A stretch of 64,000 nucleotides of DNA from Acholoe squamosa (lineage: Eukaryota > Annelida > Polychaeta > Phyllodocida > Polynoidae). Every line of letters begins with the position of its first letter. Within the stretch, counting starts at the first letter, position 1. The DNA is taken from contig OX439041.1 of the NCBI GenBank assembly GCA_949317995.1, positions 14,787,501 to 14,851,500 of the forward strand. The letters run 5' to 3'. The notes under the pieces were generated by a model. It saw only the letters and a program-made list of their open reading frames with translations, searched no databases and was not told where the DNA came from. Positions 22,344 through 33,820 of this stretch are shown in pieces. Both the position numbers and the translations under genes were made by a program.

Positions 22344-22438
22344 GATTGATTGATTTGTGTTTTACAGCACTTTAGCGCCACTAAGTGGCTATCCTGTGCT
22401 TCACAGGTTGATAGGCACTATCAGTGGAAAAGGTTTTG

Positions 22439-23304
22439 GATGGGATCTTGGTGACTCTGAAGGACAAGTTTGATTTGCTGAGAATCCTTCCCCACTAGGA
22501 GGGAAAAGATGGTACGTTACTGTATCGGTGAAGGAACAGTTTGGGGAATTCTTGATAGATACTGATGCCAGCAAATCATGTATCTCCAGGAAATTCTTCA
22601 AACTGATGTCGGGTAAGCCCGATGCACTCCAAGTGGGTGTAAATGCTTGCACGGTGGACGGTAGCCATATGCAGACTTTGGTAAAACCTTCATACAGATC
22701 GGAATGGGTGGATATGACTTCGTCATGTGCCCCACCATTGCTGAAATCAGTGAAGATAAAATAATTGGGCTGGATGTCGCTGGTTTGTATGGCGCCATAT
22801 TGGACCCTCGGCATGGTTTATTGATGGTTAAGCATCCATACAACTGCGAAATCCGCTGTGTATTAAGACATGTGTCTCCTGTGGCGACAGTAGTGCAGAC
22901 TGTGACAATTCCTCCTGGATCTACCTGTGACGTGTTGTGCTCCTCGAACCTAACAGTGCATGGGGCTTCAGGAGGACTGGAATGAGAAATGGAATAGAGA
23001 GAGAGATGAGATCCTTATGAAACAAGAATGTTTAAAGACATCACCTGAAATTGTAAAATTGAATAAAAAGAAGTCTAAGAGGACTGGAATGAAAAACCAT
23101 TCGGAGAAAAAGGTTAAGAGAACTGATGTGAATCTAAAATCCGATCACAAGGAAAATGTCTCGCTAGGACACAGGAGTAGAGGTAGGAAGAGGACGCTGG
23201 TATCTTCTGATAAACCACCTTGGACTTCTGGGTTAAAAAAGAAATATCGAATAGGAGAGAGGCACAGCCCACGACTTGCCCTGAGGTCTGCTGTTACTTA
23301 AGTC
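22439..23304 (+). pseudogene. Retropepsin-like fossil with basic tail, copy 3
   Basis: Third copy of the protease-like fossil, virtually identical to the one at 18986-19851. Confidence 0.6.
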
Positions 23305-23445
23305 CTGGTACATAACGGGTGTATATGTCCTGTACTGTGTAATGTTATTTGGTAATGAAAGTTGAAATACTACCACCTGTAGCAGCATCATCTCCACAGG
23401 TCACCCCTGTAGTGATGACCTCACTCAATACTCTCCTTCACCTGC

Positions 23446-25790
23446 AGTCCACCAGATAGAAGTAGTGGACCTGACTCGAGACACACCTCTGTCTGCGGTG
23501 CATACCTTCCCGGGGGAACAGGTGGACGTGAATGATCTCACCTCTCTCTACTTTGAAGAGCAGAAAGGAGAAGGTGGAACGCCAAAAAACAACTGGCCTA
23601 CACTTGAAAAAACTGCTTCATCTCGTCTGAAATGACCCGCTTCTCCTCAAATTACAGTGCCGGTAGTGGGCCTGCAGCAAACACCTTCTGGGAAAAGACC
23701 CTGTCCTGAGGGCGAAAAAGGGGAGCCTAAAAAAAACAGGCAAAAACGTACCAACAACAAGAAAACCCCTGCCCCGCCTTCACAAGGTGCTTCGGAAGTT
23801 ACCACCGGGAAAGTGGAGACTCCTCCCAAGTTCACATTTGGAGAAGTTTCCATTTCCGTAGAAGAAAGCAACCAGCATGTCAGTAAGCTTCTGGGGTTTA
23901 GACTGGTGCCCCTTGCAGCAAAGAAATGGCCTCCTCGTTTCGGATTTGAGAACAAATCTCCAACCCAAGTTTTCTATCCAGAAACAATAATGCATGGATA
24001 GAGGTATACAGAGAGCCAATCATCAGTGGTGTGTGCCTCAGATCCTACCTGAACAAACCCTATGAATGATGCATTAATTTGCACGCACATGAGTTCAGGG
24101 AACTTGTTAACCAAGTCGACTGTGTCCTTGGTCACTACAAGGAGCTTCTTCAGAAAGCAGCCGTAGGAGAAACCAAGGCGGACAACCTGGTTCTGACCTT
24201 GAAAGAGTACAGCACCGACCCTCATGGAGGAAAGGCTCTTGTTTTGGTTAATCTTTACAAGGGCAACTCCAAGGTGCACATCGGAACCCACAGTTACATA
24301 GAGGAGATGAACGCCTCAGTCTCATCGAGCTTCCAAATACCCACCTCTGCCACACACTGTGGTCAAACCGTGTCTCCATTTATTTTGGAGGACATTAAGA
24401 CACATGTGGGACCTTTTCTGGAAGACTCTACAGATTTCTACAGTCCTTAGAGGGTAAGTGGTCAACAGCTCCTCCTTATAGCTTCATCATTAACTTATGT
24501 ATTTTCAGGTAAATTAAGAATTTAATGTGCATAATGTTTAGTTAGGTTAGGCTTAAGTAGTTGAATGCAGTAAAGTGAGAAAAAGAAAAAGGAGAGATAT
24601 TAAAATAGCAGAATGCCTTACAAAAAAATTAAAAAGGTTTAAACTGTCCCATGTGTAACACACCTAGACCCCCATGTTTGGTTACAGTTGAAAACAGTGG
24701 TAAAACACTATGTAACTCCACCTCTTGTAAAAGAGAAATTTTTACAGAAAGTACCTTTGTTCCAAAGGAACCAGAAAAAAATTCTTCATACAAAAATAAC
24801 TACCATGACAACTTTAAGTCTATAGCCCCGGGTTTGGCTGTCCTTGAAAAAGTTGAATCCATCTTCAATGTGAGAATGACAAGTTTGGACAAAGACTTCG
24901 GTCCAAACAGGTGATAGATGCTTTGGCATCTATTCATGAAAATCAAGTTATGTCCTACAAAGTGGCTGTCTCTTTTGGAAGAATATTAACTTCCTTAGAC
25001 GATGGAAAAGAGAAGGTCATGTACTTTCATGCTTCTGCCAACAACACGTCCTATGTTTTATGACAGTGACACACATCAAGACCCTTACGTTTTGATAAAA
25101 AAAAATAAAGACTTTGCAGAGTGTGTAGATTTAAAAAAAATTGTCATAAAGGAAGACACTTACAGACCCTCCACTAAATGGAGGGTGGTAGGCAATGTAA
25201 ATGCCAATATAACCCTCTTAAGGGTGTCTGGAGGTAACCTTCTTTTAGGTTGAATGTTAACTGTTCCTCCATGTTTAAGGCAAAGAGGTATGTTGCACTT
25301 TCACAGGGACATCTCTAGCAAAAGAGCATACAAAGACAACTTGTGCTTCTTCAGATGTCTGTCTCACTTCCTGTATGGATCTTTAAACAAAACTCAAGAG
25401 CTTCTCCTTAAAGCCTAACCAGGTGTCAACAAGGACAATTTTGAGGGCGTTAACTTTAAAGATTAAGACAGGTTAGAAAAGGTGTTTGAAGTTAACATAA
25501 GAATCTTTTACCTTCAAGTTTTTGGAGTTATCAGGTCAAAAATGTGTTCAGGAAAGAACATAATGAACTTAAACCTACACAGGAACCATGTAAGTTTGAT
25601 CACAAACTTGGGACTGTACGGCAGGTTTTACCCCTGTGAACTGTGCCATAAAGTTTTCACTTGTAGTTTCCTTCTCAAACAACAGAACGAGGTGAAAAAA
25701 GATTGCACTAAAGTAAACTTCAGGTACAAAGGCGGAGTTTACAATCCAGCCAAAACTGTTTTTCAACTAGTAGAGGAACTGGGAATAGTC
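23446..25790 (+). pseudogene. Polinton-like protein-primed DNA polymerase fossil, front part
   Basis: Same segment as in units 2 and 3. Near its end is a C2H2-like cysteine/histidine patch (PCELCHKVF). It stops at the LINE target duplication (25791-25804); the rest of the polymerase lies beyond the LINE at 27828. Broken, with several breaks. Confidence 0.68.
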
Positions 25791-25804
25791 TCTGAGCCTG
25801 AATT
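25791..25804. repeat. LINE target-site duplication, left copy
   Basis: TCTGAGCCTGAATT, repeated at 27814-27827 on the other side of the LINE. Units 2 and 3 keep the left copy too. Confidence 0.88.
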
Positions 25805-27813
25805 GATTGATTGATTGATTTGTGTTTTACAGCACTTTAGCACCACTAAGTGGCTATCCTGTGCTTCACAGGTTGATAGGCACTATCAGTGGAAATGGTG
25901 GTATGGTTTGTCTATGTGGGGGAAGTAATCATCAGGTTTCAACTAGATGTTATTGTAGCGCCCAAGGGCTTTTATATATCCCCATATTTCTTCTGGTTTG
26001 TGTTTCTCGAATAGTTCTTTCAAGCTTGTACAAGCATGGTATTGTGCCATGTAGGGACACTGTTGGCAATCAATGAGGATGTGCTTCACGGTCAGGGGGT
26101 TCTGACGGCGGCCACACTTAGGAGGGTTTTCTCTCCCTATTCTGTAACCATGGGTCAGTTTTGTGTGACCTATTCTGAGGCAGCTCATAGTTTTCTCTTC
26201 ATTTCTAGACTTGCACTTGTAGAGTTTAGTCATGTTGACCTTTGTTTGGATCTTTTGGAGTTGGTTTCCCACCTCTGCATCCCATGATATTTGCCATTTG
26301 TTATATATGTACTTGTTGATCTTGCGCTTTACGTCGTTTGATGGAAGTGGCATTTGTACTACTGCGTGGCCCAGGGCATCCTTGGCAGCTGAGTCTGCTT
26401 GTTCATTTCCTTGAATCCCTACATGGCCAGGGACCCAACCATATTCGATGTTCTTTCCCTCCTCTGTTAACTGGTGGTGTCTTTCCAGTACTTTGTTTAC
26501 TAGAGGGTGGTTCCATGCGCCTGTTTGCATGGCTTAAAGTGATGACTGGGAGTCTTAGAGGATCAGATGGTCTTTTGCCTCTGAGGTTTCTACATGGTCT
26601 TGTGCAAGGTAGAGGGCATGCAACTCTGCTGAGTAGATAGATGCTTCATCTGGAAGATGTTCTTTGTAAGAGTCTAAGCCTTTTACAGCTGCTGAGGCTG
26701 TCTTGTTTGCCATATGAGATCCATCAGTGAAGATGGTCTCATAGTCCTTATAATCATCGCGCAGTTCGTTGAAAGCTGCCTGGTAAGCAGTGCTTGATGT
26801 ATTTCCTTTTCTGTGTGGGTCTAAGCTGAGGATGATTTCTGGTTGGTACAGTGTCCATGGTGGTCTCTCTGCAATGGTCAGCTCCATAACTTCGTTCAGA
26901 TCAATGCCTGCTTCTTCCAGTGATTTTGTAACTCTCATTCCAAATGGAGCAAGAAACCACTTTCTCTTGTGGTCATATTCCTCCTGATATGCAGGTGTTT
27001 TGAGGAGTGTTGTTGCAGGGTTGTTATTGTTTGCTGCAATTCGAATTACATACTGCAGAGATAGTTTCTCTTGCCTCAACAGGATTGGCAGTTCGTTGGC
27101 CTCTACTTCAAGGCTTTTGATGTGAGATGTCCTGAAGGCTCCCAGGCAGATTCGTAAACCTTGGTTTTGTATATTTTAAAGTATGAGGGACTGGCTGCTC
27201 TGTAGATGGATAGGCCATAGTCTATCTGTGAGCGAACTAGGGCCCTGTAGAGCTTTAGCAGTGTGGCTTGTTCTCCTCCCAAAGATGGATGTGCCACTAC
27301 TCTTAGCAGGTTGAGGGCTTTCTTGCATTTCTTGCGCAGTTATTTTATATCCTCTTTAAAGCACAACTTCCGGTCTAGGACCAAACCAAGAAACTTGGTT
27401 CTTTGAACGACTGGAATGCGCTGAGAATTGTCTTTGTCCATGTATATGTCTGGTTCTCGTTCTGGGGTGGAATGGTAATGGAAGTGCATGATGGAGGTTT
27501 TGTTCTTGGAGAACTTGAAGCCATTCTTGTCAGCCCACTCCATCAGTTTCCTTACACATAGTTGTAGCTTCCTCTTGATGGTCTGGATGCTTCCACCACG
27601 GAAAGAGATATGGAAGTCATCCATGTATAGTGTCCGACAAACATCTGATGGCAGAGCTTTGATGATTTCATTTATTTTGAGGAGGAATAGGGTCACTGAC
27701 AGGATGCCTCCTTATGGGACTCCTGACTCTTGGTTGAAGAAGTCGGAAAAGATGTTATTGACCCTCACTTTGAATCGCCTATTGGAGAGGTATTTCTGAA
27801 AGAATCGTGGGAG
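25805..27813 (-). mobile_element. 5'-truncated LINE of the RNase H-bearing I group
   Basis: About 2.0 kb on the minus strand, flanked by the 14-bp duplication TCTGAGCCTGAATT. The 3' end at the left is a (TCAA)n-type tail followed by a 3' UTR. Reading right to left the coding part gives the end of a reverse transcriptase, an RNase H domain and a C-terminal CCHC-type finger. RNase H downstream of the RT places it near the I/Ingi group of LINEs. The 5' part (endonuclease and upstream RT) is missing, typical of 5' truncation at insertion. The first ~95 bp of its 3' end recur at 18891-18985 and 22344-22438 in the tandem units. Confidence 0.93.
25943..27811 (-). pseudogene. LINE ORF2 remnant: RT, RNase H, zinc finger
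   Basis: The RT part (27811-27100) contains FFQKYLSNRRF, a GVPxGG motif whose middle codon is a stop, and the catalytic YMDD at 27616-27627. The RNase H part has FTDGS, SAELHALYLAQ and WVPGHVGIQGNEQADSAA. The C end has a C-x2-C-like finger (PPKCGRR, HILIDCQQC). Pieces lie in two frames: 27340-27696 and 27103-27297 share one, 26555-27079 and 25943-26530 share the other, so one frameshift lies near 27090. Two stops separate the last two pieces and another falls between the first two. The gene is dead. Confidence 0.9.
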
Positions 27814-27827
27814 TCTGAGCCTGAATT

Positions 27828-29530
27828 AAAGATATATCCTTACAAGATTGTCTTTGACTTTGAAAGCTACTTCGTTAAACCTGAAGTTCCATCCAAAGAA
27901 ACCTCTAACACTGTGATAGAAAAGAAACACATACCCCCTTCTGCCAGTGTAGCTTCTGATTTTCCGGGACACCCAGGACCTGTATGCTTTGTTAGGAGTT
28001 CAAACAGGGAAGACGATCCTTTGGTTAAGACTGTGTTCGAGTACATAAACAACTTGGGAAAAATAATTGGGGAGTCTGTGAAAGAGAAATTCAGTGAGGT
28101 TTTAAATGAACTTGAACTCTCTTGCAGAAAAAGAAAAAGAATTAGAAGTAGAAGCTTTCAAAATTTTTCCAACCGAAAAAAAGGTTGCAGGCACATAGTA
28201 GGGGTGGACGCTAACAGCTTGTACCTGAAGTGTATGGGAGAAGCTCACTGCACAGGATTTTATGTAGTGCGTAGGAAAGAAAATGATTTTCAAGCAGTGT
28301 GTAGTCAACAAACAGCTACTCAGCCACAGAATGGTTACGTCACAAAGCTTTAACAGACAACTTAAACATTTTACTTCAATATAACTATGGGGAGATTAGC
28401 TTAAGTTCAAAGAAAATAAAGGTGGATGGCTTTGTTCCAGCTCAAAAGAAAATATATCAGTCTCATGGGTGCTACTGGTATGGTCACGTGTGTCACCTTA
28501 CCAAGTCGGTTTTAAAAAAATCCACGAGGAAGAGAATGGTTACAAGAAAAAGCCAAAGAAACTGCCTTAATAACCCTCTATTTAAATACGTTAGGGTACG
28601 AGGTAGTTGAACAGTACAAGTGTATGTGGATGAAAGAAAAAACAAATGACTTGTGTCAAAAAACAAAAAGTCAATGGGAAGTTAAAAGACCATTGTGTCA
28701 AGGAAGAAAAAGTCAGGATGAAATATTGAGAGGGGTTTCAGATGGAACAACTTTTGGGCTCATTCAAGTGGACATAGAAACACCTGAGCACTTGAAAAAC
28801 AAATTCAGTGAAATGACGCCTGTTTTTAGGAACTTTCTAGTAGGCAGGAAAGATGTAGGTGACCACATGAGGCGTTTCATGGAAGCCGAAGAAAGCTTAA
28901 ACAACCCCAACGTCAGCTGATAGGTAGTTACCACGCGAAGAGAATATTGTTGGGAACTCCTCTCTTACAGTGGTACCTGAAAAAAGGTTTGGTAGTAACC
29001 ACTGTCAACTGTCTCGTACAATACACCCCAGAAAATACTATTTTACCCTTCATGGAAGAAGTAACCAGAGCTAGGAGAAAAGGTGATGAAAACGTGGACT
29101 GTAAAATCCTTTCTGATCTTTACAAGCTGCTAGGAAATGGGTCATATGGTAAAACCATATGCAACAAGCAAAACTTTGTTCAAACAAAGTATGTGTCCCC
29201 TCTAAGGCAAGAAGGTTAGCCTTGCACTAGTCAGTTCAAGATGCACAAGACTTAAATGACAACACGGTAAAACTTTCTTGTTTACCCACCTCCATCACCT
29301 ACCACCTTCCGGTTCAAATAGGTTTCATGGTGTACCAATATGCCAAACTTAAAATGTTGGCATTACGACTTTCTCCTTGAATATTATAGACGAAAAAGAC
29401 TTTGGAAAGTGTGAAATGGAAACTGACAGCTTCTACTTTGCTTTGAGTGCAGAGAATCTAGAAAATGTCATCATTCCTGAATAACGTGAAGCTTTTTTTT
29501 AGAGAACGTCACAAATGGTTGCCCTCTGAA
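27828..29530 (+). pseudogene. Polinton-like protein-primed DNA polymerase fossil, catalytic part
   Basis: Right of the LINE the polymerase continues. Visible landmarks in order: an exonuclease motif (FDFES near 27854), a palm motif (VDANSLYL near 28203), the HGCYW signature seen in polymerases of virus-like elements (near 28465), a KLLGNGSYGKT palm motif (near 29130) and a TDSFYF motif (near 29419). Together these identify a protein-primed family B polymerase as in Polintons and adintoviruses; linear-plasmid polymerases are a more distant alternative. It is broken, with several breaks, and nothing beyond about 29530 is recognisable. The plus-strand open frame beginning at 27730 starts in LINE sequence, so its first ~30 codons do not belong to the polymerase. 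Confidence 0.82.
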
Positions 29531-30074
29531 TCTTGTGAAAATTCTCACCACAGAGAAACTTTTTTCCCATAGGAACACATGTTAAAGTATGATATAGTGC
29601 AAGAAAAATGAACATTTTATAGAAAAAATACGAACATTTATAAAAAATAAACTTATAAACATTTTACAATGTTAATGCAAAAGTGAGCTTTATCACCCAA
29701 AAAAACAAAAAACTATTCAAAAAAAGTGAAAACTATACAAGTTCACAACAACAACAAGAAATCCGCTAAAAAAAGGACTAGAATAAAAATACACTCGTAC
29801 TCTAAATGAGACAGATGTATAAAAGGGCTGATTCAAGAAACAATGTTTTTGGGTATTTTTACCTTCAGGGAGCTGCAATAAACAAGTTAAAGCTCCCTCC
29901 TTCTTTATTCTAGTCATATTTAATAGAAAACATCTGGACTTTAAAAAAAAATGACAAATTTGCTTATGTCGGCCTATAATCCTTGGAGATATTGGTCGTC
30001 AAAGGTGAAAAATTGCATTTTGGGCAATTTTCTCAAATTTCCATGTAATTTAATTCTTATCTAAGCAGTCCTAG
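29531..30074. other. AT-rich stretch, nothing recognised
   Basis: A- and T-rich sequence with several A-runs between the polymerase fossil and the foldback-like element. No gene or repeat is supported. Confidence 0.5.
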
Positions 30075-30900
30075 AACTAGTCCAGTAGATAGAGCATAAA
30101 GATTGGCACATTTGGCAGCAAGCATTAAAGTTTGTACGTAGGGGCTTTTTGACATGCTGAATCCATTTCTAAGAGGAAACATCATTTTCGAGTAACGTTT
30201 CTGCTCATAAATTGACATTGAAAATAAAAAGTATTAAATAATTATTAAATTCCATGAAAAAAAAACCAATACATTTTAAAAGAATTTATGAGCCTTCAAA
30301 CCCACATAGAATAGCTACAACCCATCAGTATTCATTATCTAAAGTCCAAATCAGTAATGTTTTAATTGGCTGTCTACATATTGATGACCTAATTTGCATA
30401 TTTCAATCAGGTAGCTCTACAAGCAAACCTGAGTCACTCTAAGCCTCTCTTTGATACTTGGCCTAGTGGTAGTGCTTTCACTAGCATTTAGTTTAAATTG
30501 AGATAAAATCATAGATATAATTAGACCTTCCCACATATACTGCTGACCCTAATTAGCATAATTTATGCAAAATAGAATGGACTAGGTGTATGTGTCAAGC
30601 TTTCAAGTCATATAGTAATCATAAATATATCAATCCATCTCAGCTTGGATATACATTCCATGATGACCAATCATTATTTGATTGATTTAGTTCATGATTC
30701 TGTGTCTGATTAGCATAATTTATGCAAAAGCATGGGGAAAAAATATGGTATGCTAATGTGTAATGTCAGAGCATGAAAGGTTGCAATATGAATAGATACC
30801 ACTGGATATGTATTTTCCCTTCATATAAACCAACAGTATATATTGATTGTCTGCATATCAATGACTCAATTGCATATTGTGATTAAGAAGCCCTATATGT
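30075..30900 (+). repeat. Left inverted arm of the foldback-like element
   Basis: It pairs in inverse orientation with about 32590-33820. The outer 350 bp pair clearly; the inner limit is approximate because of subrepeats. Confidence 0.7.
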
Positions 30901-31821
30901 CACACTAGGAGGAAAGTATAGATGTCAGCTGGAATTCCGAAAGATAACTGTTGGTAGCCATATTTAGCATAAACAGTAGTAGAGCAGACTAAAAAAGCTT
31001 CTATAGTAAAAAGATCTCTTTATAACAAAGTATCTCCCCCCACATTATCTATTAGAGGTGCTGTATGTATGAACAATGGGGTAATGTGATGACAGCTTGC
31101 TGGACGGTGACGGGAGGGGGGGATTAATTAGTAAGGGTCAGCATGTGTCAAAAATAGCAGTATGTGGTAGTGCAGGGGGGATTGAAGGTTTATAGGAAGT
31201 CTTACTGTCATGCCTGCTTCCCTGAAAGCCTGAAACTTTGATTCTTGGACCTTTGAGTCAAGGGTCCTCTGCCCTTTCATCCTCAACCGCTGGTCAGTTT
31301 AGTGAAGGGGCTTCTCCTACTAAGGCTGGATACCTACTAGGAGGTCCACAGTACCAGGGAACATATGCAGGACAGGGTTTCTCCCCTCCTATCACTGACC
31401 TTGGTCAGGTGAAGAGGGTGAGGGTCTTCTTGCAATTCCGGGTCATATGAAGCTATTCCATCCCCTGTTCCCCCAGATTAAAGTCTCGAGACAATTGAAA
31501 CAGTGATGATTTTCTACCCCACTAATGAAAATGATATATAAGCTATAAATTCTTTGGGGGGGGGGGTCGTAATAAAGTAGAAAGGTGTCATATTTGTTCA
31601 GCTACTCTCTTGAAACAGAGACAGAGGTGGGTCAGAGTGCTTAGTGCTTGAAAAAGGGTCACCACTTATGGCATTCCTATTCCTCTTTGTTATTTGGGCA
31701 TGTTTCCCTCACTGGAGTTTGATATTCTCACTACTCAAGTGAGGCGATGTGATGGGTATTTCCCCTAGGTAACTTTATACAACTTTACTATGGTTGTTGA
31801 AAGGTATGTGGGCTAATGCCC

Positions 31822-31885
31822 GCCTGTGAGTCCTTACTTAGGTAAAAGTAGTGCCTGCCTGTGAGTCCTTACTTAGGTAAAAGTA
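31822..31885 (+). repeat. Two-copy 35-bp tandem repeat
   Basis: GCCTGTGAGTCCTTACTTAG and following bases occur twice, 35 bp apart, in the centre of the foldback-like element. Confidence 0.85.
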
Positions 31886-32589
31886 ATAGACAGTATGATA
31901 TCATTATTAGGTGTTGAATGCTGCAGTTTGCCTATAACCTTGCTCGAGGGTATTTAGAAAAGTGGGGAAGTGAGGAGTGTCAGGCCAACACCTCCAAGTT
32001 GCATATATATATGGTTAGGGGAGTGGGGGAAGCCCTGATTTTCTATCCCCAGTGGTTAGGATAGTGGGAAAGCCCTGATTCCCACCCAAGGCCTCAATGT
32101 TTTATACATAGCCTACAACTTTATCTAGAGACATGCTACTATCAGACACTTTCTCTGACTTGAGCCTGCAAAATAATTGCAGGTGACTATAAATAGCTGT
32201 CCATCATCCTGGAAGTGGCATCATAAGAGGAGAGTGTGTGCCCTGTATTGAAGATTGAAGAATTTCATAGAGCAGCCTCCTTGAACTGTGGTACATGTAT
32301 AGTACAACCTATCATTACATTAGCTTTAGCAGACTACTTCAGACAAGCACCAATGGAGGATCATTTTGTTGTTATGAGGATCTGTACCATGGTTTCAGGG
32401 GGCTCAGTCATAGTCCCAATTGAAACAGTGCTTGATGAATAAACCCATGAACTATGGCCATGAATGTATCAGGCAGACCTATACTGTATGATTGTAGGGT
32501 AGTAAACTAGTCATCAATATACAGACAGTAAAAGTATGTATTGATAATGGGTATAAAGGGGAAATACAATAAATATATTAGTATGCAAT

Positions 32590-33820
32590 ACTGCTTCCTG
32601 TGCTATTGCATAGATCATTAATTATGCAAATTAGGTATATCACATTTAACATACCTTTCAAACATGGTTATCATAAGGTTCATGTTTAGTTACTATCCTA
32701 AAAGATGCTATGATGGATTGATATACTGTGATTACTGTATTGCTGAAAGATTGATACATTTACCCAATAGTCCTTAAATTTCTATTTTACATAGATTATT
32801 CTAATTAGGGTTAGCAATATCTATGTGTAAAGCTTTAGCCAGTATGCAAAGACAATATCTAAATGGTAAAAGAATGCTAGAGAAATAGATATTTTCTGCC
32901 CTTAATCTTTCAGAAAGGTCTGGCGGTCCAGGTTGGCATGTGGAATTAAGTAATAATAATATGCAAATTAGGTCATTAATCTGCAAACAATCAACATACA
33001 ACATGTACATAATACCTATTTAGACTTAAGATGATAATATTAAAGTTGTTGGTCCGGTCCAACTATTTTGAGTGCCTAAAAACTTTTAATTTCTTTATTT
33101 AGTATTTATCAGTATTTTTCATAGATTTTAATAAATTAATATTAATCCTCATCATGATCAATGTTTATCACCAATGGTTATTTATATTATTCTTCTTAAA
33201 ATAAATCAATTATTGTTCAAGGAATTATGGTATAAGCTGAGATGGATTGATATGTAAATTTATGTTTACTACCGGGTATATGATAGAACATTTATATCCA
33301 GTAGTGCTATTTTGCATAAATTATGCTAATTAGAGTTAACAGTATATATGTGTTTAAGTTGTCTAATGATATGCATGACTATATCAAAATTGGAACTATA
33401 TATACTAGTGAAGCTATCACTATGCCTTTGTCTCTAAGATGTGTACTGCTTCAGGCCAGCTTGTGAAGCTACCTAATAAAAATATGCAAATTAGGTCATT
33501 GATATGCAGACAATGGATGCAAAAATGACTGATCAGGACATAAGATGATAAACACAGGTGTGTTTCAGGTATTCTTTCTAGGTTTGAAGCCTTTGAACTT
33601 CTTTTAAAATTCATTGGGTATTTTTTATAGAATTAAATAATTAATTAATACTTTTTATTTTCAATGTCAACTTATGAGCAGAAACTTTATTCGAAAATGA
33701 TGTTTCCTCTTAGAAATGGATTCAGCATGTCAAAAAGCCCCTATGTGCAAACTTTGATGCTTGCTGCCAAATGTGCCAATGTTGGTCAAAATCCAGGCTC
33801 TATCTACTGCACTAAACATC
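32590..33820 (-). repeat. Right inverted arm of the foldback-like element
   Basis: Reverse-complement counterpart of the left arm. It contains two ~500-bp subunits (about 32690-33180 and 33220-33660), each with an AGATGGATTGATAT segment and an ATGCAAATTAGGTCAT segment. Confidence 0.65.

Larger units (their letters stand above)
19874..23326 (+). repeat. Tandem unit 3 (3,453 bp, complete)
   Basis: Same boundaries and contents as unit 2, over 99% identical by eye. The shared length and shared internal junctions show both descend from one chimeric unit. Confidence 0.95.
23327..25894 (+). repeat. Tandem unit 4 (diverging copy)
   Basis: It follows units 2 and 3 up to GTGGAAA at 25894, then continues into the body of the LINE instead of jumping to the retropepsin fossil. 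It is somewhat more diverged than the others near 24850-25300. It is best read as the parental arrangement: a polymerase fossil with an intact LINE insertion, from which the shorter unit was derived. Confidence 0.9.
30075..33820. mobile_element. Foldback-like element with long inverted arms
   Basis: The outer parts are inverted copies: AGTAGATAGAGC at about 30084 pairs with GCTCTATCTACT at about 33807, and the pairing continues inward for at least 350 bp at roughly 80% identity (for example GGCTTTTTGACATGCTGAA with its reverse at 33728). Further inward both arms carry a ~300-bp subrepeat containing TAATTAGCATAATTTATGC and ATGCAAATTAGGTCAT; the right arm seems to have two such subunits, the left less clearly. 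The central ~1.7 kb (about 30901-32589) is unique and has no convincing gene. Long arms with internal subrepeats and a non-coding middle fit a Foldback-type or large non-autonomous DNA transposon. No target duplication could be assigned. Confidence 0.72.

Noticed and set aside
31238-31450. 70-codon frame in the centre of the 30-kb foldback-like element, considered as a transposase piece
   Set aside because: Too short, Gly/Ser/Pro-rich and without any transposase motif.
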